DNA from: Gymnopus androsaceus JB14
Lineage: Eukaryota > Basidiomycota > Agaricomycetes > Agaricales > Omphalotaceae
DNA: 64,000 nucleotides
Direction of reading: 5' to 3'
Assembly: GCA_009733575.1 (NCBI GenBank)
Contig: ML769396.1
Location: 248,001-312,000 of the forward strand
How positions within the stretch are numbered: position 1 is the stretch's first letter; every line of letters starts with the position of its first letter. The notes under the pieces were generated by a model, which saw only the letters and a list, made by a program, of their open reading frames with translations, made no database searches and was not told the DNA's origin. Positions 31,348 through 43,255 of the stretch are shown here, in pieces. The position numbers and the translations under genes were made by a program.

Positions 31348-34300
31348 TTAATACTCGGCAAAACCTTCATAAACCTCCTCATTAGCATCGTCATCCTCAC
31401 CATCTTCCGGCCCAAGCTCATCCTCATCCACTTTGTCATCGTCTGCTTCGTCATCGCTGCCCTCTTCCTCTTCCTCCTCTGACTCTTCTTCTCCATCTTC
31501 ACCATCACCATCCCCCTGATACGCGCATTCCTGCTCGTTAGACTCACCACTTGACTCCAAAACGTCATTTGATTTTTCAAATACACAAGTTGCATCCAAA
31601 GTTGAACCAAGATGTCCGATACCACCGCCACGGAACTGCATAAACATATCACGATCCGGCCACCTTTAGAAAGATCAGAAATTGAAGAGAAATAATAATA
31701 ATAAATTGACGTACATGTTAACATAGTAACGAAAGTAGTCCGTATCTTTGTCTCGCTCCTGACGGGCAATAGAAGGGCCAACCAAGAACTGATCTGTTAC
31801 ACCGAATGCAAATGCAGGCTCGATATGGCATCCACGGATGACATTGCTGGGATCAAGGAATCCAAATGCTTCAGGATTGTTGACATCAATAAATCCAAGC
31901 TTGGGCATTCGTTTGGCATGAATTCCATATTGTCGCTGTTCCGGAGCTGGAGCAAACCAGCGAACAAATAGGAAATCCATCTTTTGAGGACTAATTGAGG
32001 TCGAGGAGGGACCGGAATGAGAAACGTTTGCATGAAAAGCCCCGATAATTCGTGCAAACCAGTACGGGTGCTCAGCACGTACATCTGCATTTTCATCGCC
32101 TGAGAGTGTCATAACATCGGCACGAGTACGAGGGTTGCAAGAGTCCTGGTTGCGACGCATATCGTATGTTGTATAGTTGAACCGAATGACCTTGTGACGA
32201 TATATACGATTTTGCTGAAAGGTGATAGTGGCCCGTTCATCCTCTGAAAAGTCTCGTTCATTCTGAGGAACGCCAAGGAGCCGTTCAAGGAGATGAACTT
32301 TGAGCTTTGGCAAAAAGTCCTATGCAGGATGTCAATGCACTGAACAATCAAATAAAATAATCGAACGTACTATTACCGCAGGATCATCCTGAAGATCACC
32401 CAGCCAGGTAGTGAGATTCGCAAAATGACGCGAGCTAGAGGACATATGGTAGCGGGCAGTTGGATCGGTGAATGGAAGAGGATCTGAGTCGGCAAACGAT
32501 AGTGATGGTTTTTGGGCCCTAGAACGAGTGATCCGACTGTGTGTTTTTGGTCCCTGTTTCATGAGTTTGCGAAGAAGGCGCGCACGACGTTCATGACGTG
32601 CAATCTGGAATGAAAATTGAATCTTGTTTGTTCGAGCGTACAAACGCTTGACGCGACGGTGCTCAAGCTCTCCCTGTTTTGGGAATCAGAAAATTGAAAT
32701 ATATGTAAGAAATATTCATACCGATTGTGTGCTATATGAATCAGTGGTCCCAAATGTTCGTATGGTCCATGGGTAGTCTCCGAGGGCATGAAACTTGTAA
32801 GTTTTGATGTTTAGTACCTTCTTCTTTGGGGAAGAGGTTTGCGTAGACTGTGGCTGTTGAGTGGCAGTTGATTTAGCCTTGGCTGCTCGGCGTCTAGTAG
32901 CAGCGGCGACTTCACGGGGAAGTAATCGAGTGTCGAATTCGTTGGCAGTCTTGCTAGCGAATGCGCGGAAGAGGCGACCGAGCTCCTTGGTTGCAACTTC
33001 GAATGATGCTAGCGTCAGTTCGGTGTGAAGCCGTAACTTTGCATATGCATGCCAGGTTGCCATCTGAGCTAATAGATCCTGTACAAGCCGGTCTATTTCT
33101 GGGGACTTGGAAGAAAAAAGACCCTCGAAACATGTCAGAGCACACTACAAAGAAATCGAAGAAGTTAGTTACTATATTCAGACAACCAAAAAAGCGTACC
33201 TGAAGAAGGTCTTCAAAATCTCTGGCACCAAGCTTCTTCATCTCCGATACATTATTTACAAACCGACGAATCGTACTACGGCCAAATGTTGGTATTTTTC
33301 GAAACCTAAAATGAGCAATTTAGAATCAAAAACAAAGGAAATTTCAGCAACGAACCTTTCATTGAGCTCCTGTACAGTATCTTTGCCCATAGCATGACAC
33401 ATTCGAATCAGGTGTGTAAAAAGATCCTTGAAAACACCGAGTTCAACTTCATGCATCAAGTCAACAACAAAGAGCTGGAAATAATTAAATCCAAGCTCTT
33501 CGAAAGCTTCCGAGAATGCATTCTAACAACAATATCAGTCAAATACCAATCGAAAAAAGGAATCGCATACCCGTATTGCAGTTGATGAGTCTGGTCTGAG
33601 GAGATCTTCAACAACGGTGCCATTAATGGGCTTTCCATGCTTGAAAAACTTCTTCCTAGCTTTCTCAACGAGCTTCCGGCGTGCTTTGCTGTCCAAACGT
33701 CGTAAAATTTCACGACGCTTCATGTCATTCTGCGTCCCAAGCTTGTGCACCTGGTCTTTCGAAATATTACACCGAGGGCAGAGATGGGTTCCCATGTTCT
33801 TGATACTAGCGAGAAGGACCCTAAAGCGAACAATTAGAAATAAAAAAATGAACTAAAATCAAGGATAACTTACTTTTCTGGATAGTCCGCAGAATACGTA
33901 AAAAACCGAGGATACAAGCGACGAAGGATACCATCTGCACATTCAACAACCACACCATGAACGTAGGCGTCGAGAAATTCGGGCGTGAGTAAAAGCTTCC
34001 AGATCTCATGGTTTAACTCGCGTTTGAGATGTGTCTTGATGGAGTCAGTTGGAGCAGAACCAAAGTGTTGTTTGTATTCATCTTCAAGAGTCTCGGGAAG
34101 CTAAGAATAAAAATGTCAGTGAAAATATCTCAAAACTGACAAAAAAAAACATCACCGAAGGGAAGTACACAAGATGATGAGCAGCAAGTTTACTTGGTTT
34201 CGCGCGTGAATATTTGGACTGTGAGCCAAACCACAAATATCCGGGCCATAATGATGCTGTTCCAAAACTCGCTAAATGAGTTGAGTCCGAATAGGCCATA

Positions 34301-35683
34301 ATTGGTGCTACGACCCGTTCGAGATCACAACCTGGTTCAGGCGGGCTCGAAAGAACCTCCCTTTCCATGTCAAGAAATGCATTGGAGGTATATACTTCTC
34401 CATGCACACGGATCGGTTCCGAACCTTTCTCGCGCTGCCACATCTGCTCGAATCCACAAAGATTAAACTCGCTTGCAGACTCATCCATATAGGCCTCTTT
34501 CAATACTGAAAGGAGGTCTCGATGAACAACTCCACTAACCTCAAGCTCAACAGCCTTCTTCTCCTTCACCGAAACACCTGAGCAAGGAAGTTTGAGTTTG
34601 ACCGAGCTGTTGGTCCAGCCATCATGGACATCGAAAGGAGTTGATGATGCAGGCTGCTGTGGAACGGGATTGTAATCATCGAGTCGTTTAGCCTCACGCG
34701 TAGCATTGAACCCACGTAAATCCTTGGGATCAAAATCAGGCTGTTGGATGACTTCGTCATTAAGACGCTGAATTCCGGGAAGACCAGAAGTGTTTTCGCT
34801 ATATGCAAATTGCATCATGTAGTATGTGGATGCATTAGGGAACGGTGCATAAGGAGAACAATCGACACCATCAGATGGTGCCTTTGACTGTCCAAAAACA
34901 CGACCGGGATCATGGCTAGGCAGTTTTGAAGTAGCAAAGGTTGCCGCATCACAGACATCATCTAGGGAAGTGAACTCGACAGGGTCATGGGTTGGATACT
35001 GAGTGAATACACGATAAAGCCCAAATTCATTTGGTTCAGTGGAGACAGTTGTAGATTCTCCCTGGTCTACATCTGGTGGCGCTGGAGTACCGGATCGAGC
35101 AGGAGATTGTGGAACAGGATTCGGAGGCGGTGGGCTAGGAGCAATGCGAGTAGGAGGCATTGGAGGACATGTCTTTGGCTGAGAAGGAACAAGGTCACGG
35201 AATGCGGCAGGAAGGAAACACTGTCGTTTCGGACGTCGAACAGCAATAGATTGATCCAGATCCGGCTCTGGTACAGGCTCGTTAGGATGATTGAGCATCT
35301 CCACATCGCGATCATCCAATACATCCTAAATGAACAATCAGTAAAGGTGCAGACTTTTTCTTGATGAATCTTACATTTTCCGGGAGCTCAGGCTCATCAG
35401 TAAAGCTTTGAACATCAATATCCATCTACAATTTTATTCAGAGACAAAAAATCGCATATAATCAAACATTTTATACCATTGTGACTTCAGATTCCCTCAA
35501 TTTCTTCTTTTCCCGCTTCCTTTTCTTCTTATCCTGCTTTTTAAGTGCTTCTGCAGCAGCCAGGCGCTTTTCCTGTAGGTCCGAATGATATTTGTTGCGC
35601 CCAGGACATGTCTTGAGATGATGCTGCATTCCCTGGCCTTTTTCGTACATCCCAGGACAAGAATTGCACTGTGTTTTGACCAT
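31348..35683 (-). CDS. Plavaka-type transposase
   Basis: DDE-type DNA transposase, about 1,100 residues over more than ten exons. The chosen start, ATG 35683 (MVKTQCNSCPGMYEKGQGMQ), gives an N-terminal Cys/His finger CxxC...H...C with a Lys-rich coil; upstream ATGs in the same frame add only a hydrophobic stretch. Next comes a Pro-rich spacer, then the Plavaka core: GEVYTSNAFLDMEREV, IMAYSDSTHLASFG (candidate first Asp), SLWPGYLWFGSQSKYSRAKP, GTHLCPRCNISKDQ, VVDLMHEVELGVFK (candidate second Asp) and QSGELEHRRVKRLYARTNK (candidate Glu). The C-terminal part ends in a long Glu/Asp tract (EEESEEEEEEGSDDEADDD). I followed the exons without meeting an internal stop, so this copy may be functional. 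Family assignment is from recalled motif patterns; catalytic residues are inferred. Confidence 0.85.
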
Positions 35684-35867
35684 ATTGAGGGTAATTGAAA
35701 AGAGAATAAAGAGATAAAAGATTTTATAAAGCATTTGTCGACTGGGGTGAATCATTGAGCTGCGTCGAGCAGTGAAAAATCTTGAAGTCCGACGGCACGT
35801 GACTGCTGGCGTAGCGCGCTTTTAATCAATTCTCGAGCTTGTTTACTCTTTCTTCCGTACTTCCACC
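35684..35867. promoter_or_regulatory. Shared divergent promoter inside the transposon
   Basis: The 184 bases between the transposase start and the DUF6698 start must hold both promoters. CCACCATGG at 35864-35872 is a strong start context for the plus-strand gene. A palindromic CACGTG lies at 35797-35802. No other site is recognised. Confidence 0.5.
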
Positions 35868-37569
35868 ATGGTCAAACGTCCTGCCACACTTACCTCTGAC
35901 TCGGACTCTAATTCACCAAAGAAAAAACCCAAATCCAAACAGTTATCTCAGAAGCCACTGCGAATTGAATCTTCGTCCTCTGACTCGTCCTCCGAAAGCT
36001 CAGATTCTTCAAGCGAGGAAGAAGATCATGGACCGTCGGATAAAGAAAATGTCTCGAAATCAAAGAAGCATCACAGGAAGGCCTTGAAGAAACCACAGGT
36101 CAAGCGTCAGATCATCCTCGTTTCGTGCGTAACCGCTACTTTGAATTGGCTCAATCTGACGTTCATGCTTCTAGCAAACGCAAATCAGACAAGTTCACGA
36201 AAGCCGGTCGCTGGTTTCCTTGCGCAATCGACCTTTTCATCGACATCTCAGCCATCGAAACTACCGTGTTGGAGTCCTTGAACGATGATTATGAGTACGT
36301 GCTAATATTCAAATATTCTTTTTTTATTGTCATAATTCATTCTCTTAGACCTGACGAAACTGATCAAACCTTCCTGAGAGCGTGGACACAACTTTTACGC
36401 ATCTGCCCATCGCTTCGAGATCTCCTCAAAAATGCTACGACTGAGAAGGGTCAAGATCGGTATATTGATGCACTAGACAAGGTACGTGGTCATTACAACC
36501 TTTTATTGCGAACCTAACTTTATGCGAGACAGGTCTCGAAAGGAGTCTCCTCTGCTCGCGAACACCATACAGCTGTCATTCGTGACAACATTCTCGATTG
36601 GATTCGGTTTGAACAATCTGATCGCGATAAGCCTAAGCTCAGGAAAAGTACCACGAAATCCGGTCGCGGTATTCACCATCCTGCAACACGATGGCTTATT
36701 ATTCCGCAGAAATTGCTAGCACGCATACAGGAGCCCAAGTATGTGTATCGCTCATCATTTATTTGATACTCAATTGTCTGTAGATTCGTTGAAAAACTCG
36801 AAAGTGGTCGTATTCCAATTCTCGCAACTGATTTCCCTGCATTCCTCTACAATCAAGACTCCATTGATGAGAACGACCCTGAAGCTGGATTATTCGAGGG
36901 GTACCTGTTGATACGCGTAAGTGTGTCTTGAGCTTTATCTTTCAATTGTTTCTAATATATTTTTCAGGTCTTTTTCGCGATCTTCTTTGGCAAATCATCC
37001 GCACTTACAGGCCAATATCAGAAGAACTCAATCGCTCATCGAAACGGCATGAAGCGTGTCACTGGTCGTCATATTGCCTATGCGGCGGTCCAGGTTAGTC
37101 TCTTGTTCGACACTTTTATTGCTCTCGCATCATTAATGATGTTTATACATAACGAACTTTTTCAGGCTCGTTTTGCCCTCTCTGACAAGGACAACTGGAA
37201 GGACGACGATGATCATTTCCGCTACTCGGACTTCTACAACGAAATCATAAATGTGTTTGAAGATGACCCAAAAGATGAGAAGATTATCGAGACACTAAAC
37301 TTTTGGAACCAGTACGCTATCATTTTATCGTTTGGAAATATCTAACTCACATCCTCAGGCTAGTGTTCGGAAACACCGACGGTCTTGGAGGACCATCCGA
37401 CCCTGACTCTCATCTTCCTATCGATGCTGATTCTGATGCTGGTCTCGATACTGAGTCGACTGTTTCGGCTCTTCAAGTTGCACGTCAAGCCCGTCGGGAG
37501 GAGCGTTTTGCCAAGGAAGCTGCGAAAGCCAAGGCTAAGGCTACTACTCCAGTTACCATCTCGACGTGA
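35868..37569 (+). CDS. DUF6698 family protein carried by the transposon
   Basis: Multi-exon plus-strand gene, divergent from the transposase. It opens with a Ser/Lys/acid-rich tail (MVKRPATLTSDSDSNSPKKK, then SSSDSSSESSDSSSEEEDH) and continues with the globular region: RNRYFELAQSDV, LRICPSLRDLLKNATTEKGQ, DNILDWIRFEQSD, GRGIHHPATRWLIIPQKLL, ILATDFPAFLYNQDS, GLFEGYLLIRVFFAIFFG, GMKRVTGRHIAYAAVQARFA and FWNQLVFGN. This succession matches what I remember of DUF6698, a basidiomycete family of unknown function. A frame change near 36060-36120 between the acidic tail and the globular region has no convincing intron, so the copy may have a one-base defect or an unusual splice. A role in transposition (nuclear cofactor) is possible but not shown. 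Confidence 0.7.
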
Positions 37570-37879
37570 TACTATACTTTGGCTGCTACGACTTCCGCTA
37601 TTGCTATTCTGCTACCATGGACTCGACGTCTCTTTTCCCTGCCTTTCGCCTCTTATCCGGCTATCATTATCCTTTACTGCAGTTGCTTTTTTGTCACTCT
37701 CGAACGGACTTACTTTATGTTGTATAATATCGCATCATTGTTTGTACAATGAATTTCATTAATTGTACTGTTATATTGAATCAATATTGAATCAATATCG
37801 AAGGACAAGCTACGAGTACATAGACATAACTGACCATGGCACATTGCCATGCAAGGGCTTCGAACCTTGTACTTCCTTG

Positions 37880-38030
37880 TACCTCCTTGTTGTGCCTTGT
37901 AAGGTTTCAAAACCTTGCAAGCGCTACAAGGAAACTTCGGCGAACAAGGGCTTACATGGACCCTTGATCTTGCAAGCCATACAAGGTGGCTAGGTCCATG
38001 CAAGCCCTTGTATTACCCTATACTTCATTG
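37880..38030. repeat. Right subterminal CCTTGT/ACAAGG array of the transposon
   Basis: Five CCTTGT and two ACAAGG words (AACCTTGTACTTCCTTGTAC, GCCTTGTAAGG, GCTACAAGGAAAC, CATACAAGGTGG, GCCCTTGTATT). The predominant orientation is opposite to that of the left array, as expected for the two ends of one element. Confidence 0.7.
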
Positions 38031-38057
38031 CGATGGGCCTGCACTTTTGCTGATGTA

Positions 38058-39660
38058 GCAGACTCTATATACAGGCCCATGTCCTAAGTCTGTGGATTTG
38101 ACGAAAAATTCAAGTTTTTCAAGTGTCAAAAAAGGGAAAAAAGAAAGAGAAAAGAGAGAGTTTATTAAGCTATACCTCGATGTATTGCACTAGTTTTTAG
38201 GGTCTGATATACTTTGTATCTCATATAACTTGCATGTCCCAAGTGTAATCAAGATGATTTCGAGTCGCCGGGCCTACCCGCTTTGAATGGATATGACCCA
38301 AGTTCCGATATGGAATTATCCCCGAATAACCTTAGGACCTAGCCAATGGTTTTCAAGATTTTACAAATCGGCAGCGGCAGGAAATTAGCGCTAAAGGCTT
38401 TATAAGCGCTCCTGGCGCTGGTTTCGAATCTCGCGCGGTTTGCTCACGGAAACTTATTTTTAAAATAAGTTAGTGTTCAAATTTCTTCAAAGTTTCTACA
38501 TAGAGGGCTCATTTTGAAGCGTAAATACACGCTACTTAATCCCAAAGCCTTCATTCTAAAAAGTCAACTTCCGCAACCCTTGCTAAAGTGCTAAACTGTG
38601 CTATGAGGAAGTCCGAAGGTATCCTGTTTCTCTGTAAGTTTTCACTTAAATTTCTCCGTATGAGCTCGTTTTAAAGCGTAAAATATACCCTACTGGTGCT
38701 ATATTAACTGCTCAAGCTTCTCTCTGAAAGCTGCATCCCTAGACCCTTTGCGAGGAGGTATGCCCTTTTTCAGTGAGTTGTGGTTCAAATATAATCATTG
38801 AGGACCATTTATGAAGTGCAGATGCACATTTTTAATGTGGATTTCATGCACTGACATTTACTCTACATACCCAATCTTCAGACCACTTACAAGTTTGAAG
38901 TTGCACTAGGTACCATTATCAAATAAGAGAGGTAAACATTTTCTTGGGAGAATATCACTCAATGGTTTTGTCAAGGACTTGTTTTATACATTAGACTCTA
39001 TGTATACTAATTCTACCTCAAAAAACCATTTTCTCAATGCATGTCAAGTGAAACTGAGATTGGGTAGTATAAGTACTTCAAGTATACTTATTGCTATATT
39101 TAAGATTACATGCAAGTTACAAGTGACATAAAGCAGCATAAGTATGTATTAGAATGTACAATGCTCCAGCCAGGATTTTACACCTCCCAGTTCGGGAGGA
39201 TTGACTACTTATCAGCAATTTCGCGCAAGGAATTAAGTGCACGCGTGAACTATCTAATCTAATTCAAGGCCGACGGCATCATTCCGCTTATCTCGGAGGA
39301 AAGCGGTGATGTCAGCAGATATACGTCATCAATCAAGTCCTAAGGTACTTAGGCATCCACAGACGTGGGATATGGGCCTATATACACACATCCGCATGGA
39401 TCATCAGTGTATAACGAGACGCTTAGAGGAGACTAGGTCAGTGCTGGTTGAGCGCTGACCCGCCGACATAAATGACGCTATAAGAGGTACCTATTTCCTG
39501 TTTTTATTTTCGAATCTATTTCTTTTTTAATAGACTCGTACTTGTGCTGCTTAGAAAGGTGAAATCTAAGAAATTTGAGAACAATGTAGGTGCGGGACGG
39601 GTCGTGAGAAAGATCAATACTCCCTCTTCCGTTCACCCATCATCTGAACGGACGAACTCG
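38058..39660. other. Intergenic with degenerate repeats and F-box upstream region
   Basis: Two loosely similar stretches lie about 155 bases apart (CTCATTTTGAAGCGTAAATA near 38508 and CTCGTTTTAAAGCGTAAAAT near 38665). From about 39385 the sequence matches the upstream and 3'-flank regions of the small-ORF/F-box unit seen at 29.1 and 15.1 kb, but the small ORF itself is missing here. A GGTTTCGAATCTCG word near 38417 resembles a tRNA B box without a tRNA fold. Confidence 0.45.
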
Positions 39661-41310
39661 ATGCTTCTCTGCTCGAGCTGCAATGAAACATTCTTCAGAA
39701 CTCAGATACCTGATTCTTCCCTATTACTCGAAAAGCTACGTTGGGAATCCGGTCCTGCGTCGATTCCGCACACCGAGGACGTCCTTCCAATTCTCCAGAA
39801 CGCACAGCGGGAGCTCGAACACTGTGAAAAGCAAATCGAAGCTCTCGAATCTCGTAGACAGAGCCTTCGAAGCTACACGGCCCGGCTCCGGTCTATGCTT
39901 TCACCTTTTCGAAAGGTCCCCGACGAGATTTTGCGGCGCATCTTGAACGGTTGCTGGGACATGAATCATTTTACGTTGACCTGCAAAGACGAAGAAACCT
40001 CGGGTGATATCAGAGATACCCCTGCATTGACCCTCAGCAGCGTCTGTTCGCGGTGGCGGAGGAATGCATTGTCTATGCCTAGTCTGTGGTCGGGGATATC
40101 GCTGGCATGCCAGCCGATGTCAGGGACCGATGGCTACGAGGAAAAGCTCCCCTTTATTCTAGATGTTTTTCTCAGCCGAGCACTACCACACCCACTGACC
40201 ATCGCTATTGACGTGGCTGAAGACTTTGAAGACTTTAAACATCCCGTTTTGACTCGTCTAACCAATGATACGCACCGCTGGCGGAGCTCCACCCTTCAAT
40301 CTGACACTGATGGACTTCTTTCCCTGTTTGAGCATCGTGATCTTGCTCTCAACCCACCCAATTTTGCTCTCCTGGAAAATTTGGGCCTTGAGAATATGGA
40401 GGAAGAGGATCTGAACATGTTTGTTCATACAGCACCAAAACTGAAGAATCTTGTTGTATCTCAAATTCCCTCCCGGTCATCATTGGAAATCTCTATCTTC
40501 GCGTCACTCGCACATCTGGAATTCTACTATCCTTTTGCGTATGAAATCCAAACCATAACTGACAGCAGTCACCATCTTTTGTCGTTGAAAACTGAGGAAT
40601 CAGTTCACCAATCAGATGGGGAAGAGGCATCTCCCAACCCTACACCTTGCCGCGCCATAAATTCGCTCATACTCATTCATAAACCTACCGGATGGAGAGA
40701 CTGTTCAATTTTTCCATATCTAACGCTTCCTTCATTAAAGACCATCCGTCTTGAACCGAGCAAACTCCACTTGCGCCAGGGTGACTGGACCAACTTTGAT
40801 CATTTCATGGCCTTCCTGTCGCGCTCATCCTGCTCGTTGACAACTCTATCTGTTCAGAGTTTGAGTCTTGCTGACATGAAGTTTATCAATCTTCTCACTC
40901 ATCTTCCGACATTACTTGATCTCTGCGTTGATGACAGCTATGTCCTACCAGAGGCTAGTCCTATAACAGATCAATTTATCGACAGCCTTCATGTCCATTG
41001 CACCAATTCCCATCGTCCGATCATCCCGAGATTGCAATTTTTAAAGCTGGATGTTGGTGCGAGCACCTTCGGAGATGCATCAGTTATGAATATGGTTCGC
41101 TCTCGATGGATTCCTCGCCGGCTATTTGCTAGTGAGGAATTGGAATCTCAGGTGGACTGTCTACGGGAGTTTACTATAATGTTTCGAAATCGAGAAGAGG
41201 TAAAGGGTGTGTATGAGCCATTGGAGGATATCGAGAGGGATGGCATGCGAGCTGTCGTGCAGCGTGCTATGGAAGAATTGAACTTGGAAGATCTCGTCAC
41301 TTGTCGTTGA
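39661..41310 (+). CDS. F-box-like domain protein (549 aa), intact
   Basis: The frame is open further upstream but lacks an ATG there, so the start is the ATG at 39661, MLLCSSCNETFFRTQ. It has a CxxC pair, a coiled-coil stretch (ILQNAQRELEHCEKQIEALE), the F-box-like segment MLSPFRKVPDEILRRILNGC at about residues 78-97, SSVCSRWRRNALSMPSLWSG, LTNDTHRWRS, and leucine-rich-like repeats. The tail is VDCLREFTIMFRNREEVKGV followed by AMEELNLEDLVTC. It is the intact counterpart of the frameshifted gene at 15273-16891; flanking DNA is also similar, so this is a segmental duplication. Presumed SCF ubiquitin ligase adaptor; target unknown. Confidence 0.82.
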   Translation: MLLCSSCNETFFRTQIPDSSLLLEKLRWESGPASIPHTEDVLPILQNAQRELEHCEKQIEALESRRQSLRSYTARLRSMLSPFRKVPDEILRRILNGCWDMNHFTLTCKDEETSGDIRDTPALTLSSVCSRWRRNALSMPSLWSGISLACQPMSGTDGYEEKLPFILDVFLSRALPHPLTIAIDVAEDFEDFKHPVLTRLTNDTHRWRSSTLQSDTDGLLSLFEHRDLALNPPNFALLENLGLENMEEEDLNMFVHTAPKLKNLVVSQIPSRSSLEISIFASLAHLEFYYPFAYEIQTITDSSHHLLSLKTEESVHQSDGEEASPNPTPCRAINSLILIHKPTGWRDCSIFPYLTLPSLKTIRLEPSKLHLRQGDWTNFDHFMAFLSRSSCSLTTLSVQSLSLADMKFINLLTHLPTLLDLCVDDSYVLPEASPITDQFIDSLHVHCTNSHRPIIPRLQFLKLDVGASTFGDASVMNMVRSRWIPRRLFASEELESQVDCLREFTIMFRNREEVKGVYEPLEDIERDGMRAVVQRAMEELNLEDLVTCR

Positions 41311-41497
41311 ATTCCTTCGCCTGTGTGTTGGGAAGTCTTAAAGAATGCGCTATTCAGTGACAAATCTTTGTTTCGAATCCTTGAAAAAATTAACGATATC
41401 TACCTGTCTAATCTAACGTTGTGGTATTGTAAGTGGTTCTTGAAGAAATATCCTCTTTTAAGCCAGAGCGATTTAATTTCTTGCTTCTACCATCATC

Positions 41498-42837
41498 ATG
41501 TTCAACGCTGACCAGACCAACAACACTCAATCCGAATCAGAATCTCTCCAACAAAATGAACTTTCCTATGAAAAGAACTACAACGAATCATTCACTAACA
41601 GCAGATCAAATGCCATTCCAGAATCACCCGTCGAGCGCATCCAGCTCCTATCTCTTATAGATGCAACCCGGGAAGATATCCAGAGATGCGACGGTAGTAG
41701 TAGTGCCGGGTTGCAGGAAAAACTAGCAAGAACAATGCATTTCTAAGAATCGCTATTATCCCCTATTCGAAAACTACCCGAAAAATCATGGCCATGATTT
41801 TTCAACTGGTCATTGGAGTGGAATATCATGTCGGGCTCATCGCCAAAAAACGTGGCTTCCGATGTGTTGGGACGGTGTTTCCTTTGACATGGGTCTGCTT
41901 TGGGTGGCGACAAACCATTCTCTCCCATCCCTCATTCTGGTCCCTGGACCTCCAGCTGCCGGGACGCGATGATATCTTTAGCGACGATTTTAGAGCTATG
42001 AACAGTTGCGCGAAGGAACTCCTTTCGCACTCAGGGAACACTGCACCTGTAATTTTCGAGATGGATCTTAGCGCCAGGTTGTACTCCTGGAGTGCCTCCA
42101 ATGATCCCAGCTCTGGGCTCTAAATACTCTTGCTGAGCTCGCAAGCAGATGGAGGGAGGTACGAGCGTTCTTTAGGGGGTCTAAGCCTTACCTAGTTTTC
42201 ATGCTAGAGCAGTGCCGGTCTAGCTTACCCTACCTTGAAAGCCTGCATCTTTTACGCTGGTGCTTTTGACCTTGGATTCTTTGGGACTACTTTCAGCCAT
42301 TGCCCTCGCCTGCATACCCTAGGGATCTCGTCTTTCCGCCCCACAGATCTCTTTGATCTCCAGCAATTGACCACTCTGAAGATCAGGGAATGTTTTGGTC
42401 ACTCCTTCGCTGATATCCTCCGAAAATGCCCGTTTTAGAAACTTTTCAAGTAGAGTACTGGAGCGATCATTTGGACTCGGATTCGAAGAGTTCAACTACT
42501 ACCCCCGCATGTCATCCAGCATCATTCATCATAGTCATCTAAAGACACTGCAGGTCTCGTATATGATGCTTCTCCAATCGGTTTTCGGCAGGATGTGTCT
42601 CTACCCAAGTTGACTCGTGTACTAGAAGCTTATACGGAGTCGTCGAAAATCGAACTGTGCGATTGCGGCAGGGAATTCAAAAGGATGTTGGTTGACTCGC
42701 AATGCGTTTTGGAGCATGTCACTTTCTGCTGGTATCAAAATCATCTAAATGACACCATCGGAATATCTTGTCGAGGGTATACGCATCAGCCATTGTCCAT
42801 ACACACTGCATTTCGAAAGATCATATTTCTTATCTAG
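41498..42837 (+). pseudogene. F-box-like gene relic
   Basis: Starts MFNADQTNNTQSESESLQQN (matched by the chimera at 17217), reaches VERIQLLSLIDATREDIQRC and stops at 41744. Further frames carry LSPIRKLPEK (F-box-like), WRQTILSHPSFWSLDLQLPG, DLSARLYSWSASND, and leucine-rich-like pieces (ILRKCPF, LKTLQVSYMMLL). At least four frame changes are needed, so it is broken. It follows the intact F-box gene in the same order as at 15-17 kb. Confidence 0.7.
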
Positions 42838-43255
42838 GGTTTCGAGCAGCTGAATGCGAATACTGCGAACACTGTACGTTCCATTCCTAATTGACCTTGC
42901 GAGACAATGCACGCTAATCAATATCTCGAACCTCGTTTTTTAGGTCAAAGCTAGGCGTACATGATAACATCTTAGGAAGGTCGCAATTTATAGCCACCAA
43001 TCATTTGAGGTGCTTCGTTTTATATCCAATCGCTGCTACTAGTCTCGATTCCATACGCCACAGTTGCTATAGCTCGCTTTGACCCCGCATGTGATAATGT
43101 TGAGCTTCGAGTGATGATTATTACAGTAGTAGAGTACAGTACATGTTGCCAGACCTAAATAACGTCTGTCTAGGTATCATACATACGACCCAAAAACAAA
43201 GATATCAAATAGATATAGGTCCAAATTCTAATTCTAATTTCCCAAACCGTCCCAA
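42838..43255. other. Intergenic
   Basis: Short spacer between the F-box relic and the 3' end of the cystathionine gamma-lyase gene. No feature recognised. Confidence 0.4.

Larger units (their letters stand above)
31099..38055. mobile_element. 6.96 kb Plavaka-type DNA transposon
   Basis: Ends are inverted: CATCAGCAAAAGTGCA at 31099-31114 and its exact complement at 38040-38055, flanked by TA on both sides. The body carries a long multi-exon transposase on the minus strand and a DUF6698 gene on the plus strand, transcribed divergently. Both subterminal regions are packed with ACAAGG/CCTTGT words. The layout (short terminal repeats, 2-3 bp target duplication, subterminal motif arrays, large transposase with an N-terminal Cys/His finger) is like CACTA-related elements, and the transposase sequence is of the Plavaka family known from basidiomycetes. 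Confidence 0.88.

Noticed and set aside
31348..31560. Acidic Glu/Asp tract as a separate small gene
   Set aside because: It is in frame and properly spliced to the C-terminal part of the transposase.
38395..38450. Possible tRNA or SINE (B-box-like GGTTTCGAATCTCG)
   Set aside because: One base too many for a B box, no matching A box and no cloverleaf stems in the expected positions.
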